Notes under the pieces: generated by a model
The model's database searches: none
What the model saw: only the letters and a program-made list of their open reading frames with translations
Told to the model about the DNA's origin: nothing
NCBI GenBank assembly: GCA_964007475.1
Contig: OZ023273.1
Location: 8,141,234-8,205,233, forward strand
Reading direction: 5' to 3'
Source: Hybos culiciformis
Lineage: Eukaryota > Arthropoda > Insecta > Diptera > Hybotidae
DNA: 64,000 nt
Shown here: positions 14,572-28,547 of the stretch, piece by piece
Layout of the letters: the number at the start of each line of letters is the position of its first letter
Position numbering within the stretch: position 1 is the first letter of the stretch
Made by a program: the position numbers and the translations under genes

Positions 14572-15821
14572 TCAAAGTTATAAGAAGCTCAGAAAGTGTA
14601 CATATTAATGAATTCATTTTCTAAAAAAAAATTCGTAAGCTCTAATTTTTTTTTAATTTATTCGTTTATAGAATACATTTTTTATGGAGAGAATCTATTA
14701 GATATTGGAATTTTGATTCGAATATTATTATTATTATTATTAGAACAAAAAATCTATTTATCCTATTTACGTACTTTTTAATTGTTTTTAATTTAGACAA
14801 AGCTTTTGATAAATTATTATTTTCAAATTTATTAGAAAATTATTTTGAAACTTTTATCAAAAACATACAAATTGAAACATAATGTATATAAATAAAAGAA
14901 TTACTATCTAGAAAGAGCTCTATAACTTTGATATAAGAATTTTTTAACGTTAATTAATTTCTTTAATAGGTGATTTTATTGATCCTTTGTTTATAATAAA
15001 AACAAAATATTGTAATGCTATGAAAGCCTTACACATGCTAAAAGGTAGTTATAAATTTAATGTATAATTTAAGAGGAGTAAATAATAATAGTATTAAAAA
15101 ATAAAATGCATATTATTTCGCAACTTAAATGAAAATAAAGTTTATAATACTTACCTCTATTAAGAAACATTTCAGTATAATTTTTTTTTTACTTATGAAC
15201 GAACAAAATTTACAACGTAAACATCATAATTTGACTGAATTTGCAAAAGGCAGAAATATTCTAATATTTTTCAGTATTTATAAAATATAATTGTTTTGTA
15301 TGTATACAATCATATTTTAATCGTATTACATGTATTACATAGTTAAATTTGTTAATAATAAATAAAAAATGACTTGTAAATAAAAACTTTATTTATATAA
15401 AAAAACGTTGTTTATTTCAAAATCGATTTTTAATTGTTTTAACTTTTTAATAATTTTCCAAGAAATCCTTATCATTTCAATATTGGAGCTTGAATCAAAA
15501 ATTAATGTTTAAGAAACTAAAAAATCATTCCAAAAGCATTCTTATTTATAATGTAAGTATTACCATCTTATATCTTTAAAAAATGTTTTCTCGAGTATAA
15601 GTTATTTTATTAATATTATTCGTGAATAAACAGGTAGTAAATAATCTTATTACAAAGGAACATGGTTAAAATTATCTTTAAATTAAAAACTTAAAGGGTA
15701 TGCGCAAACAATTTAACCACTTTCACAATCTGCACTGAATACTTGAAATTTTTTAAATATTTTTTTTTATTAATGTAAATTTTTTTATATAAGAATTCAT
15801 TAATTTTTAATTTTTGGAAAA
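14572..15821. other. Convergent 3' intergenic region
   Basis: This separates the stop codon of the chitin-binding gene from the minus-strand stop codon of PRMT1. It contains several AATAAA hexamers on the plus strand (near 14893, 15116, 15134 and 15381) that could serve the chitin-binding gene. On the minus strand, an AATAAA (plus-strand TTTATT in the run at 15761-15772) could serve PRMT1. No coding sequence is visible. Confidence 0.6.
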
Positions 15822-17968
<2,147 letters not shown>

Positions 17969-18305
17969 TTATTCTCTGTATTTGGAAACCTAGCATGTAA
18001 GAACAGTTGGTTTTTGAAGCAATATTTGGAAAATTAAAAAAAAAAATTGAATGCTATGTAGGGTACCTATTAGGGTAGGTGTATTTGATCATTGTAAGTA
18101 GAGAACCGCGGAAATAAAATTGTGTATTTTTTTACTGTTGATCTAATTTATAGGAAAGTACATACTTTCGATAGTTAGTATGTACCCAGGTAACCCTATA
18201 ATATTTATCAACATTTTTTACAATACCTACAAAATCAAAAATTTCTTCTCAAATCAAAAAACTATTCCGAGCTTAAAATCCGTTTTTTTATTATTTTTAA
18301 CATTA

Positions 18306-18558
18306 CGTCTATCTAGTTCTTAAGTGCCGTATACGCATTTTTCGTATTTTTGGCAAATTGATTTTGAAGTTGTAAGACTCAAACAATTGGTTCCAATTTA
18401 GCATATACGTCAAATAGGGGAAAAATATCTCGAGAACGGAAGGAGCTATTGAAATTTCGAGAAGAGCGTTCGAAAGATCGCCTTCGAGTTAGTACGAAGC
18501 AATCCCTAACTCCAAAAGTGCCAAAATGCGTATACGGCACTTAAGAACTAGATAGACG
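18306..18558. mobile_element. Short inverted-repeat transposon (MITE)
   Basis: The left end begins CGTCTATCTAGTTCTTAAGT and continues GCCGTATACGCATTTT. The right end is its reverse complement, running CATTTTGG.. to ..AGATAGACG with almost no mismatch, so the terminal repeats are about 36 bp. ATTA sits immediately before the left end and immediately after the right end, which fits a 4-bp target duplication. The interior has no coding capacity, so the element is non-autonomous. Superfamily not assigned. Confidence 0.75.
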
Positions 18559-19310
18559 ATTACTTGAAAAAAAAAATTATCCATTTGACTGTTTCCCCTC
18601 AAACTGGAATTGGAAAATTCAATTGGTTTTTTTTTTTCATGCGGCATTAAAATGCGGCTAATTAAAAAATTAATGCTTTTGAGGAACCAAGTTTAAGTTA
18701 TTGGTCGCTTTACTGGAAATAAGAGAAATTATTAATGAATTTTAGTAAAATTGTGGAAAATTTTCAGATAGGAGGGAGATATCCTATCCTATTCTTTTAA
18801 GACAGCCCCCCTTCTTTTTGTTCATGTAAAATTAATTTACATTTTGTAGGTATTAAGCATTAAATACCGCATGTTCAAAATTCACAAGCTATTTTTTTTC
18901 AATTTGAGACCAAATTTATTTTATTTCAAATAATTTTTGATTGAATTTTAAATTTTAATTAAATTTTTAATATAAAATTAATTATTTTAGGTCCGGGGCT
19001 CAGTTAGTGTCCCTGAAATAAGAAAATCCAAATTTATCAAAAATTTTCAAAACTAAGAATAGAAATTCATTGTGATTTACAAAATTAAATGATTTTTGAT
19101 ATATTTTATATTTTTTAATATTGTGCTTACTATTTTCTTAATTAAATTCCAAAACTTCCAATTATTATTCTTCTTTTCTTAAAATTTTTTCCTAATTTTT
19201 TTTTTTCTATAATTTTTTAAGCGTGCTTTATTTTATTTACACTTTGTCTCATCAGCATAAATCACAATCGATTGAAAATCGGCTCACGGTGGCGCGGTTT
19301 TCTATTTGAA

Positions 19311-19348
19311 AGGTATAAAAACCTTTTCACTGCTCTGTATTCCATAGC
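19311..19348 (+). promoter_or_regulatory. Possible orphan TATA-box core promoter
   Basis: GGTATAAAAACC (TATA at 19314-19320) sits in a locally GC-richer patch (CACGGTGGCGCGG upstream). A pyrimidine-rich stretch, CTGTATTCCATAG, lies about 28 bp downstream, the right distance for a start site. No recognisable coding exon follows on the plus strand. It could be the promoter of a non-coding RNA or of a decayed mobile element, or chance. Evidence is weak. Confidence 0.25.
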
Positions 19349-19733
19349 TTTATTGATATCGCCACATGTACTATTTTATCACAGTATCAGCAATATCTAG
19401 AATTCTAAAAATATTGTTTGTTTGTGAAAGCAGTGTTAAGTGGCGCCTCACGTGGATTAATTTTGAACTAAAGTGTATGAAAAAATTCTTAATTAATTTT
19501 AACAATTTCAGTATTAAATACTTAAGAAAATAATAATAAAAAATAAAATTCTATAATTAAATTTATTTTCGGGATTTATTTTCGTAATTATATAAATATC
19601 AATGAATAAAATTCTTGTAAGAGAGAAAAAAAGATTGGAAGATTGTTAAATATTTCAATAGTAAAAATGTAAATGAGAATAAAATAATGTGTAGGTAAAT
19701 TTAAAAACTGTACCCACTACAAACTCAATATCG

Positions 19734-20186
19734 CTACTGTCTTCCCTCGATAATAAGGACCGGTCCTTTTAACGAATAAAAGGACCGGCGGGACTTCTAT
19801 TTGAATAGAAGATCCGTTCCCTCTGTTTGAAAAAATTAAGCAACTTTTGCAACTCTCACCATGAACCACTTTTCAAGCAAAAAAACACTGCTTCAATCGA
19901 AAAAATATTAATTATTAATTTTTTTATAATACCAACGGAGCGCAGTTAAACGAGTAATAAAATAACTCGTGTAAACAATCATTTTCCTAAAATATTCGTC
20001 TATCTCTATACATTTTAAACATTAAAAATATTCGTCTATAGCAGGCTTTGTGTTTCGAATAGATGGTCCGGTCCTCGTATTATGGGGTCCCTTTATTCGA
20101 TAATTTATATAAACTATTATAAAAGTATTGTAGAAAAAAAAACTCAAATAGAGGGACCGGTCCTTATTATCGAGGTAAGACAGTAG
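19734..20186. mobile_element. Inverted-repeat element with ACCGGT-containing ends
   Basis: The left end starts CTACTGTCTTCCCTCGATAA and continues TAAGGACCGGTCC. The right end is the reverse complement with one difference (..GGACCGGTCCTTATTATCGAGGTAAGACAGTAG). The repeats are about 33 bp. Partial copies of the GGACCGG and AATAGA(A/T)G units recur inside. No target duplication is obvious and there is no plausible transposase frame, so it is a non-autonomous element of unknown family. Confidence 0.65.
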
Positions 20187-20905
20187 GAACTTTTGAGGCA
20201 AAAGGGTTTCTGGCGACAAACCCCCATTTTAAAGATATCGGCTCCGAAAGTATTCATATATTGGGTATACCAAACCCTTTTTTTAACTTCGATTTGCCCT
20301 ATTTTTGAGAGGGTGTAGAAGTGGTCGAAACATTTTTACCAAAAAAAAAGTCCAGTAGTATTCCATCTAATGCAATGCGAACGGAATTTGTTATTCCAGT
20401 TTCATTAGTGGAATTATTTTTAAATGCAAATACGTTATATCGATCGGATTATACACATTTCATACTTTTGTTTCGAGTTGAATGCCTACGAGATACTTAA
20501 TGAAAGTATTTTTTTTCTCTTCACATTTTTGCTGGTGGTGTTTTAATATGGTGTTTATTCATAATTGAATTCTCTAATTTTAACCAAACTTACTTACCTT
20601 TATATAGGGTGACTATTTTTGTGAATAAAAATACATACAAGACAAAAAAAAACTGAAAAATAATATTAATTTAATAGAAGAATTGGAAAAAATTAATCAT
20701 ATTTTTAGTTTATTATTAAAATTACGGAAAAAAATAAACTAAAACATCTCCTTGACCAGAATAAAAAATATAAAATTAAATAAAAAATACAATATTTTGT
20801 AATTAATAAAGATTTTAATGTACCTATGTACATTTAGGTACATACTTAGTTTTAATTGTGATCGTTCAACTGTCTAAATATTATTGATTACCGAAAAACT
20901 CTTTC

Positions 20906-21438
20906 GATGGATGCAGTGCCATCCTAACCAATGTGCTAACTGTGCTATAGCACATATAGGCGCCAAAATATAAGGGGCGAAAAATAATAACAATAAATAA
21001 ATGAACTGGTTTTTTTGAAAGTGGTATAAGTCCATTTTTTCATGTATTATTTTTTCATGTAAATATGGAGAGAAGGTAGCTATATCTTACTAAAATTACC
21101 ATTAACTCATTTTTTTTAAAAAGTGGACTTATACCACTTTAAAAAAAAACAGCTCAAATAACATTCATAAAAAAAAAATCAAAAAAAGGAATTTTCACTT
21201 GGGAATCTGTGCTGAAAATTCCTAGCCCGAAAATTTGCTTGTATGTTTTTTAATATTTTATTTTTAGTTTAATTTTTAAATTTTTTTGATAGTTTTATAT
21301 TATAAAAAAAAACTATATGTTATGAAACTTTAAATAAATAATAACAAATAAGTCTTTAATTAATTTTTCTTTGATATGAGTGCTAGAAAATTATTAGCAC
21401 ATAGGTACGAAATTCGTAAGGACGGCTCTGGATAGATG
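20906..21438. mobile_element. Non-autonomous hAT-like element with 8-bp target duplication
   Basis: The element body is 20914-21430. The left end is CAGTGCCATCCTAACC; the right end, reverse-complemented, is CAGAGCCGTCCTTACG, so 11 of 16 terminal bases agree and both start with the hAT-typical CAG. The flanks are GATGGATG (20906-20913) and GATAGATG (21431-21438), an 8-bp target duplication with one mismatch. The interior repeats GTGCTA and TAGCAC motifs but has no transposase, and a second fold-back (about 21001-21157) sits inside it. Confidence 0.7.
21001..21157. mobile_element. Nested small inverted-repeat element
   Basis: The left arm contains GAAAGTGGTATAAGTCCATT after TGAACTGG and a T run. 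The right arm is AAGTGGACTTATACCACTTT followed by an A run and CAGCTCAA. The arms are near-perfect reverse complements over about 25 bp, and the match extends imperfectly across the homopolymer and TGARCTG ends. It lies wholly inside the hAT-like element. Confidence 0.6.
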
Positions 21439-22321
21439 CATTTAAACAATTCCTTTTTCCGTGCAAAGAATTTGAACTTTTTAATTCCTTTAAAATAGAG
21501 GTAATCTTAGGCTTGGAAATATCTTCTGATCCTAGAAGGTTCAAAATGTTGAAGCTTGGTTGCAATTCAGCATAAGAATTCATAAACTTCGTTATATTGT
21601 CCGACATTTTGGTTGAGGCATGAAATAAGTTTTAAAAGTTTGAAACAGTCTTAGGATTATTCCTAAAGCTGCTATTAAAGTCTGATTTTTAAATTCCCTA
21701 GAAACTTCCTGCATTTGAAGTAAACTTTGGACAAACTTGAACATTTCCATGATTCGAGGAATATTAATATAATATATAAATTTATGTATGACAAATTTAC
21801 CAATTATGTAATGATAAATCTAAGTACTTTTATTGAAATGAATGACGTCCGTCGGTGAAAAAACAATATTTTTCATTGAAACAGAATTTGATCAATTTTG
21901 ACGTTTTGTTGGACTGAAAAATTGTACTGCACATTATCTGAATGCCCAAGTAAGTATCTTCTGCCAGATCTTTTTCTCTTCATTGAATGTTTTTCTTTTG
22001 AAAAATTGTTTACTTGATGCTCTTGCTAAATCTGTGTTTTTATGCTTCTTTGTTTGCCAATACCTTTTGATATCAGTTCAATCATTATTCGGTATTCAAA
22101 TTTTCGACAAAAAATTGTTGTAATAAACGGACACTTGCTTTTAAATTCATCATTAAAATTACATTTTCTTTTTGAAGTCTTATTTTATTTAAAAAAAATG
22201 GGAAATAAATTGCTAACAAAAGTGATTTAAATAACTTATTTCAGTAGCTATTACCGTGTTGATTAAGAAGTAGTGAGTATGAAGCAAATTTGCATTATGT
22301 ACACAGCTTTTTCTAAAAGAT

Positions 22322-22531
22322 GGTTTTTCCGAATTCGGCTTTAGTAAGGGAGTTCGAGAGGGAAGAGAAACAATATTCGGAAAACGATAGGAATCCGCTC
22401 AACTTATTAAGATCGCAGGATGAAGAAATCATCAATAGTTGATTTGTTGAATAGTTCAAATGTTAGAATGAGGGAATCTCAAAGTAAACGAACATTACTG
22501 AGTGGAAAAACTGGCTGCCCATCGATTTAGA
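22322..22531 (+). other. Two overlapping 40-codon frames, possibly a frameshifted coding relic
   Basis: An ATG at 22322 opens a 40-codon frame (MVFPNSALVREFEREEKQYS..., ending IINS) with balanced, non-homopolymer codon use, unlike the surrounding DNA. A second frame begins inside it (MKKSSIVDLLNSSNVRMRES...) and ends about 90 bases later at CPSI. Together they look like one reading frame broken by a single shift. I recognise no family. It lies just beyond the 3' end of labial, on the opposite strand. Confidence 0.3.
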
Positions 22532-22665
22532 TTTATTTTCCAGACTCAATTTATATTGATATTTATTTCGCATTGTTTTTTAAATTACTACTACTACTAT
22601 TAAATAATTTTGGTTTTATTCTTACACAAATTACATTTATCAATATTTTATTATTTTTGTAAATT

Positions 22666-25600
22666 TTATAAATCTGATTCTGTGCTATTTTCACTGCTAT
22701 TTACATTCGAAATTAACAAATCATTGTGGTGCTTTGAATTTTCATTGTCAAGATCAGAAGTTAATAAATTAGAACTTGTTGAACTAGGGCTCTCAGAGTT
22801 TCTTCGTAATTGTGTTGAAATAGAAGTTTTTTGTAAGTTACCAACATCAACTGGAATTAAACCTTCTTTAACTCGCTTTTTTTGTTTCATCCTTCGATTC
22901 TGGAACCATATTTTCACCTACAAACATTACATTAAAGAACTAGTAAATAAAGCTTATTGCATTTCAATACAACAAGCCAAAGGATTCACTATATCTTCTA
23001 AAACGGCTGGACAAATTTTAATTTAATTTGGGCTTCATAATTTTTTAAGCTGAAGCATTAGGCTGACGTAGACGTTCTTTTTAAGATTTGAAATCAAGGG
23101 TATATCCTAATACAGAAGTGAGCTAGGTTAATGATTGTCTGACGCCGAGGCACTACAATTATTATTGATCTTTAAAGATGTTCAGATCAAATTATATTAA
23201 AATCGGTCCAGCTTTTTTGGAGGATACAGATTATAGCGAACGTCTGTACAATGTGCATAAATTCTTACAAACATTTAATAAAATAAATATAATACCTGGG
23301 TTTCGTTGAGATGTAAGCTGTTTGCAATTTCAATTCGTCGTGCTCTTGTCAAATACCTGTTAAATTAAGAAAACTATAAAATAATGTGAATAAATTATTT
23401 ACCAACATTTACCTATTAAAATGAAATTCTTTTTCCAATTCAGTTAATTGTCTATTTGTAAAATTAGTTCGACCGGAATTTATACTTAAACTATCACTCC
23501 CATTCAAGAACTGTTGGTTCGACAATGATGAATAGTGTTCTGTTCGATTCATTTGAACATCATTGGAATTTGTGCATAAATTTGTTCCTGATGGTAAAAA
23601 AGGATAAAATTAAAATTTCACTGTTAAGGAAGGAAATTTCAAAATAAACATAATTTGTAATAAGAATGAATTTATTAATTCAACAGTTTTAGTTAGGCAT
23701 AATTTTAAATTAACAACTTCTCTATTCTATAGCAGGGGAACGCGAAAAGGATGTCGTATTCCTTGCATCCCTGCAGAACAATCGAAAAGAACATTCTGCT
23801 CTGCAGACCACAATATCGCCTTTTGGGAAGAATACTATCGTAACTTTAAAAAAAAAGTTATGTAATTATCTTAATAACTGGTTTTGAAACTTACGATATA
23901 TGAATCGTTTTTTACGATTGCGATTGCGATATATGAATCGATTTTCACATTTATTTTTTGCCCAATTTATTTGGATTTTTGATTTAAGTGTTTTTTTTCT
24001 CTTCAAATCTTCAAATATACGTTTATGTGAGTTCCTTGAAGATCCACTGTGTTTCCAAAATAATGATCAAACTTTTATGTCAACTAAAGGTTAATTTATA
24101 TTAGACTCTAAAAAACTAGTAACTATTGATAGATTTTTACTTTCACAAACCTTCATGACAAAAGCGTTAAGTAGCCTAGGAACCTGAAATGTTTATGGGG
24201 TATTTAGATTCTAGGCACCGGCCGCTTCTAAAATTTTGTTACATCCGTTGAATCCGAATAGCCTCTATTTAGAAGACTGGATGTCGAAATTTTCAGTTTT
24301 GCTTGAAAAAATTTCCATACATTTCAAAAGTTATCTAGATGCATTCAAAACAGACAAGCGAGTAATCTAGATGCATTCAAAACAGACATTTTTGGAGCTG
24401 TATTCTTGGTATTATATCTCTTCAATTGTTCATAATTTACATCAGAATTGATAACAAAATTCAATATCAATATCAAAATAAAAATTCAATATCAAAATTT
24501 GATATCAGAACGCAATATCAAATTTGAATACCAAAATTTGATATCAAAACAAAGAAATAAAAAAGAAAAATGCCAAAATTTTCAAGAGAGCTAACAGAGG
24601 AAGGTGTTACACTCCTTTATTAATTTGAAGCACCAAATTAATAAAAATATTTTGCACACAAAAAAAACTCAAATTTGTACACCTTAAAAATTAAAATACA
24701 GCAATGATCACATTGTTGAATTACATCGTTTACTAGATTTCAAATGTAGAACATATTTTACTTAAAAATTTTATTAAATTTTATAATTTGTCTTGAAACG
24801 TAAAGTTAATAATGAGAACATATCGCCAGTAAAATTACTTTCTATGAAGAAAATAATTTGAATTTGCGAAATATGGAATAGCTTTAAAACCCATCTTCCA
24901 GTGTATTTTTCGAGATAAGTATTATGTAAATTTAAAATCAATTACTAATGTCTCTTTAGAGCTACTAAATTTTTTTTCTTTTAAAAAAATTTTTTAGGAC
25001 GGTTAACAAAACTTTTATTGATAAGATCTATATATATCACACCCTTTAAATATTCGTCCTCTTTAATCAAAAATATTAAATTTCAAAAAACATTATAATC
25101 TGTTTAATTTTTCTTATGTAAATATTATTTCAATATTATTAAAAATAAAAATGATGAAATAAGTATTACATAAATTTTCAGGATTATACCTACATACCTA
25201 CAATATTTTTAAAATTCTGAAGCATTATGCTATAATAGTACTATAAAAAGAATATTATATATATTTGACTTAATATCAAATTTCAGTATTTGATACGTCA
25301 GCAAACAAAACTTATTTACCTAAGAAATAATTCGTAATGCTGTTATGACTGAGTATTTTCATATTAAAGTTTTTTTTTTCAGGGGTTTATTAGAAAATAT
25401 CGGATTGTCATTTTTTTCTGTTGCCAAATTGGAAATGTTATGCATTTTGAATTTAAAAACGAAATAATTCTTGAGTTGCTCTGTAAAATATAATTTCAGA
25501 TAACCATTTAGTTATATTTTTTTATGAGAAATTCTTTTTAACATTATGAAATTTGCAAAGGGTTTGAAGATTATTATCCAACAAATTGTATATATACTCG

Positions 25601-28547
25601 ATATAATATATTTCAATAGATAAAGTTAAATCAAAACTTAGCTCTGTAAGTCAATTATTATATAAGTGGAAAATAAAAAAACTTGTAAATTGAAATATCT
25701 TGGAAATAAATATGAATTGAATTGAATTGAATTATTAACATTATTATTAATATCTATTATTTAATCACTTTAAATTTAAAGCTTTTCTTACAAACGTTTA
25801 AAAGTTTTTTATTGGAGACATAATATTTTTTTATTTATGTTTTTATAATTTTTATCCTCATAATAAAGAAAAGTTAAGAAAATTATGCATTACTATAAAA
25901 GAATGTTTTATTTAAGCGCGAGTATTATATTATAATCGAGACCAAGGAATCGAACTGGGAACATGTATTTCGATGGAAATAATTAATATATTGTAGAAAT
26001 ATTACAAAAGAAAATTGTCCGAAAATATCTTAAATCAAAATATTTTCGTTTTTTTTTTAAATAGCATAGATCATAAAATAGGCTCTGGGAACTAACTCAT
26101 CACGAATTAACTCCGCAAAACGAAAATGAACTAACTCATCAAAAAAATGCGGATTTAAAGTAAAAATTAAAAATGAACTAACTCCTCAAAATAAAAAAGT
26201 GAATTAACTCATCAATTTAGGAACTAACTCATCAAAAAAAAACGTCATTTTTTTGATGAGTTAGTTCATTTTCGTTTTGCGGAGTTAATTCGTGATGAGT
26301 TAGTTCCCAGAGCCCATAAAATAATATTTCCAAAAGCAAATAATGTAAAATTTTAGTGTATTCTCCAAAAAACATTTTTAAAAAACAATCAACAAAAACG
26401 TTCAGAATTTTAAATCTATATAGTTATATGACTTCTGTACAAATTTTTAAATCCTATATATATAAACTATAGAACAGATATTTATAAACAAAAATTTCAG
26501 AACCTTCCCCAAATTATTCTATGGAGTTATTCTATTGGATATAAATGATTCATCTACCAAAAATTAAAATTTTATTAATCCTCCATCCAACCCACCTTTG
26601 CAGGTTATGTTTATACAAGCACTCTTTTTATCTAATTTGATATGATTTACCAAATTTACAAAATGAATCCAGAAGGTCAATATTACCTAAACATGATATT
26701 TAAATTTTAATACATTATATTGTCTTTATTATTGTATTCTCTATCGCTATACTTTGTTTTAACAATGATTATTAAATTGTTTATAACCAACAATAATGTT
26801 AGAAAGTTGATAGGAATTTTTCTTTAATAACAAACTACTTACATTAAGTCAACTGCTAACATTGCTAATCATAAATGTATAGGTATTGAAATTTTTATCG
26901 CTAAGTAATACCAACTTGAGTTTCATGTCCGTATAAAATATTAATAAAACAATAGACTGAACAGACAATGAAAACTGCTTATAACAAGACACATCATAAC
27001 GATTATAATCTAAGTTTTCTTTATTATAAAAATGATCATAATTTATGTAAATCTTTATTATAAAATACATATACTAACATTGTATTGGCACTCACCTTAA
27101 TTATTCGTTATTCTGAAGAAGTTTATGTGGTTTAATTATTTAATGAATTTATTTATTATCTAAATTTATAGAAAGCTGCTTTCTTCACGATACTATTGTT
27201 TTTACATTAATTGAATTTGAAATAGATTACGTCAAGTTTTAATTAGTGTGATTGGTGAAAAAAACTTAAATACAATATCAATAAAATCGTAATCTTTTAT
27301 GTTTACTATCCTGAAATACGCATATGGTAAATTCATGTTAAGGACGAGATTCCAATAAACTGCTCTTACATCTACAGGTAAATAATTAATTAATAAAACA
27401 AAAAAAAAAAAACAAAGTGTTATACTAATAACTAAAGAATATAAAGCTATTTAAACTTTTTATAAGGAAATAAACAACTTTTATTTGGACTAAATTAACA
27501 ACCCTTCAACCAAACATACATACATAAATGAAATAACTAAAATTCTTAAAGCATACAATCATAATGCACGGTTGGAGATTTTTTGCTAATCTTTTTATCA
27601 TTATTTATTCATTATTTTAATCTAATAGTCAGGTTACATAACTACAACTTAATTTAAAGCAAAAAGAAAAAAATTAAAAATTTTAATTGATTTAAAAATT
27701 TTCGAGTGAAAAACTCACCATGGGGTTTAGGAACATTTCTTTTTAATTGCATCCATTTATATGTTGGAATATGATTATTTCCTTTATTTACATTCAATTG
27801 ATGTTCTTCACTTGACCTATTCAATGATGACATTGCTTTTTGATTATTAAAAACATTATAAGTTGTTGAGTCATCGTTATTTCTAACATAATTTGTTTCT
27901 TGTTTCCTAAAACTCTCACATGAATCAGAATTAGTATTATGATACCATGACGGTGGTTGTACACTACAATGAATTGTTGAATTTAATGATGATGCAACAA
28001 TGTCATTTGGCGATTGCTGATATAATAAATGAATTGGATTTTTATCCAAATAAATATCATTATTACTATTCGGCAGACAATTTTGACTATAATTATTATC
28101 TAAATTTGTATAACTTAGACCATTTTCAGTGCAAATTATATGTGAATCACTTTTTAGACCTTTATTTTGTTGATTGCAAGCTCCATAATATGAATAACTA
28201 TCGTTATCATTATCATGACCACAACTAGGATATTCGTGTAATGGATGCGCTAAGCTTTCACTAGAAGTTGTTATACCAAATTCTATTGCCGTCGCTGAAT
28301 TATAAAAATGGGAATGATGAAGGACATTAGTGAATGATGCATTCGGAATTTCAGTTGGCGCATTACAAAAATTATTAGTCATATTCGGCATAGTGTTATT
28401 AGGTGGACACATATTATTGTAAATGGATTCGTTCATATTATGCTCATAAAATCCAAATTTGGTAATACTAAGATTATTACAGTGTTCATTAGATTTATGT
28501 AAATTGAAATTATAATATCGATTATTATAAAAACAAAAATTCACCAT
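22666..28547 (-). CDS. lab: Homeotic protein labial (Hox1 class)
   Basis: A Hox transcription factor that patterns the intercalary segment of the head and, in Drosophila, the midgut. Exons (minus strand): 28547-27719, 23587-23413, 23356-23296, 22917-22666, giving 438 residues in one frame. Exon 1 encodes an Asn/Ser/His/Tyr-rich region ending in [14 protein letters not shown] (263-276), the labial hexapeptide that contacts Extradenticle. Exons 2-4 encode the homeodomain (about 312-371), which includes [40 protein letters not shown] and [14 protein letters not shown], followed by the labial-specific RVKEGLIP. Helix 3 residues W48, F49, N51 and R53 are intact. Introns interrupt homeodomain codon 24 and fall between codons 44 and 45. 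Minus-strand AATAAA hexamers lie close behind the stop (near 22620 and 22567). It is shorter than the Drosophila protein (about 630 residues), mainly through less N-terminal low complexity. No other Hox gene is in the window. Confidence 0.97.
24450..24550. repeat. Short tandem repeat of AATATCAAA/TTTGATATC units
   Basis: Several near-copies of a unit built from CAATATCAAAATTTGATATC follow each other with small changes. Each unit contains an internal palindrome (GATATC). Located in labial intron 1. Probably a degenerate minisatellite. Confidence 0.6.
26072..26323. mobile_element. Mutator-like fold-back MITE with exact 9-bp target duplication
   Basis: The element is 26081-26314. It starts GGCTCTGGGAACTAACTCAT and ends with the exact reverse complement, and the terminal repeats run about 65 bp, on through AACTCCGCAAAACG. 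It is flanked by CATAAAATA on both sides (26072-26080 and 26315-26323), a perfect 9-bp duplication. Long repeats with a 9-bp duplication fit the Mutator (MULE) superfamily. The interior is built from repeated GAACTAACTCATCAAA-type units and has no coding capacity. It lies in labial intron 1. Confidence 0.85.

Larger units (their letters stand above)
20880..22310 (-). pseudogene. Decayed hAT-type transposase remnant (tentative)
   Basis: With the hAT-like insertion at 20914-21430 removed, the minus strand from 21607 reads ..LHGKRNCLNASIERVFR before a stop. The NASIERVF segment resembles the C-terminal dimerisation region of hAT transposases (S/NASVERVFS). Further upstream on the same strand, broken frames such as KEKHSMKRKRSGRRYL (near 21.95-22.0 kb) look like the start of zinc-finger MYM-like transposase proteins. 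Stops and frame shifts interrupt everything, so this is a fossil at best. The family call is inference from short motifs. Confidence 0.35.
23588..27718 (-). other. First intron of labial
   Basis: A 4.1 kb intron from the GTGAGT donor next to 27719 to the ATCAG acceptor before 23587. It contains a 30-bp tandem duplication (TCTAGATGCATTCAAAACAG, twice, near 24333 and 24366), a cluster of AATATCAAAATTTGATATCA units near 24.45-24.55 kb, and a Mutator-like fold-back element (26072-26323). A somewhat GC-richer pocket lies at 23.73-23.83 kb. No coding exon is seen inside. Long first introns of Hox genes often hold regulatory DNA, but nothing here identifies it. Confidence 0.6.

Noticed and set aside
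25935..25970. Minus-strand B-box-like word CAGTTCGATTCC
   Set aside because: An isolated Pol III-like word without an A box or repeat body around it; similar words near 34.2 and 54.9 kb are equally isolated. Too little to call a SINE.
27947..28228. Plus-strand 93-codon frame opposite labial exon 1
   Set aside because: A His/Tyr/Asn-rich antisense shadow of the labial N-terminal low-complexity region.
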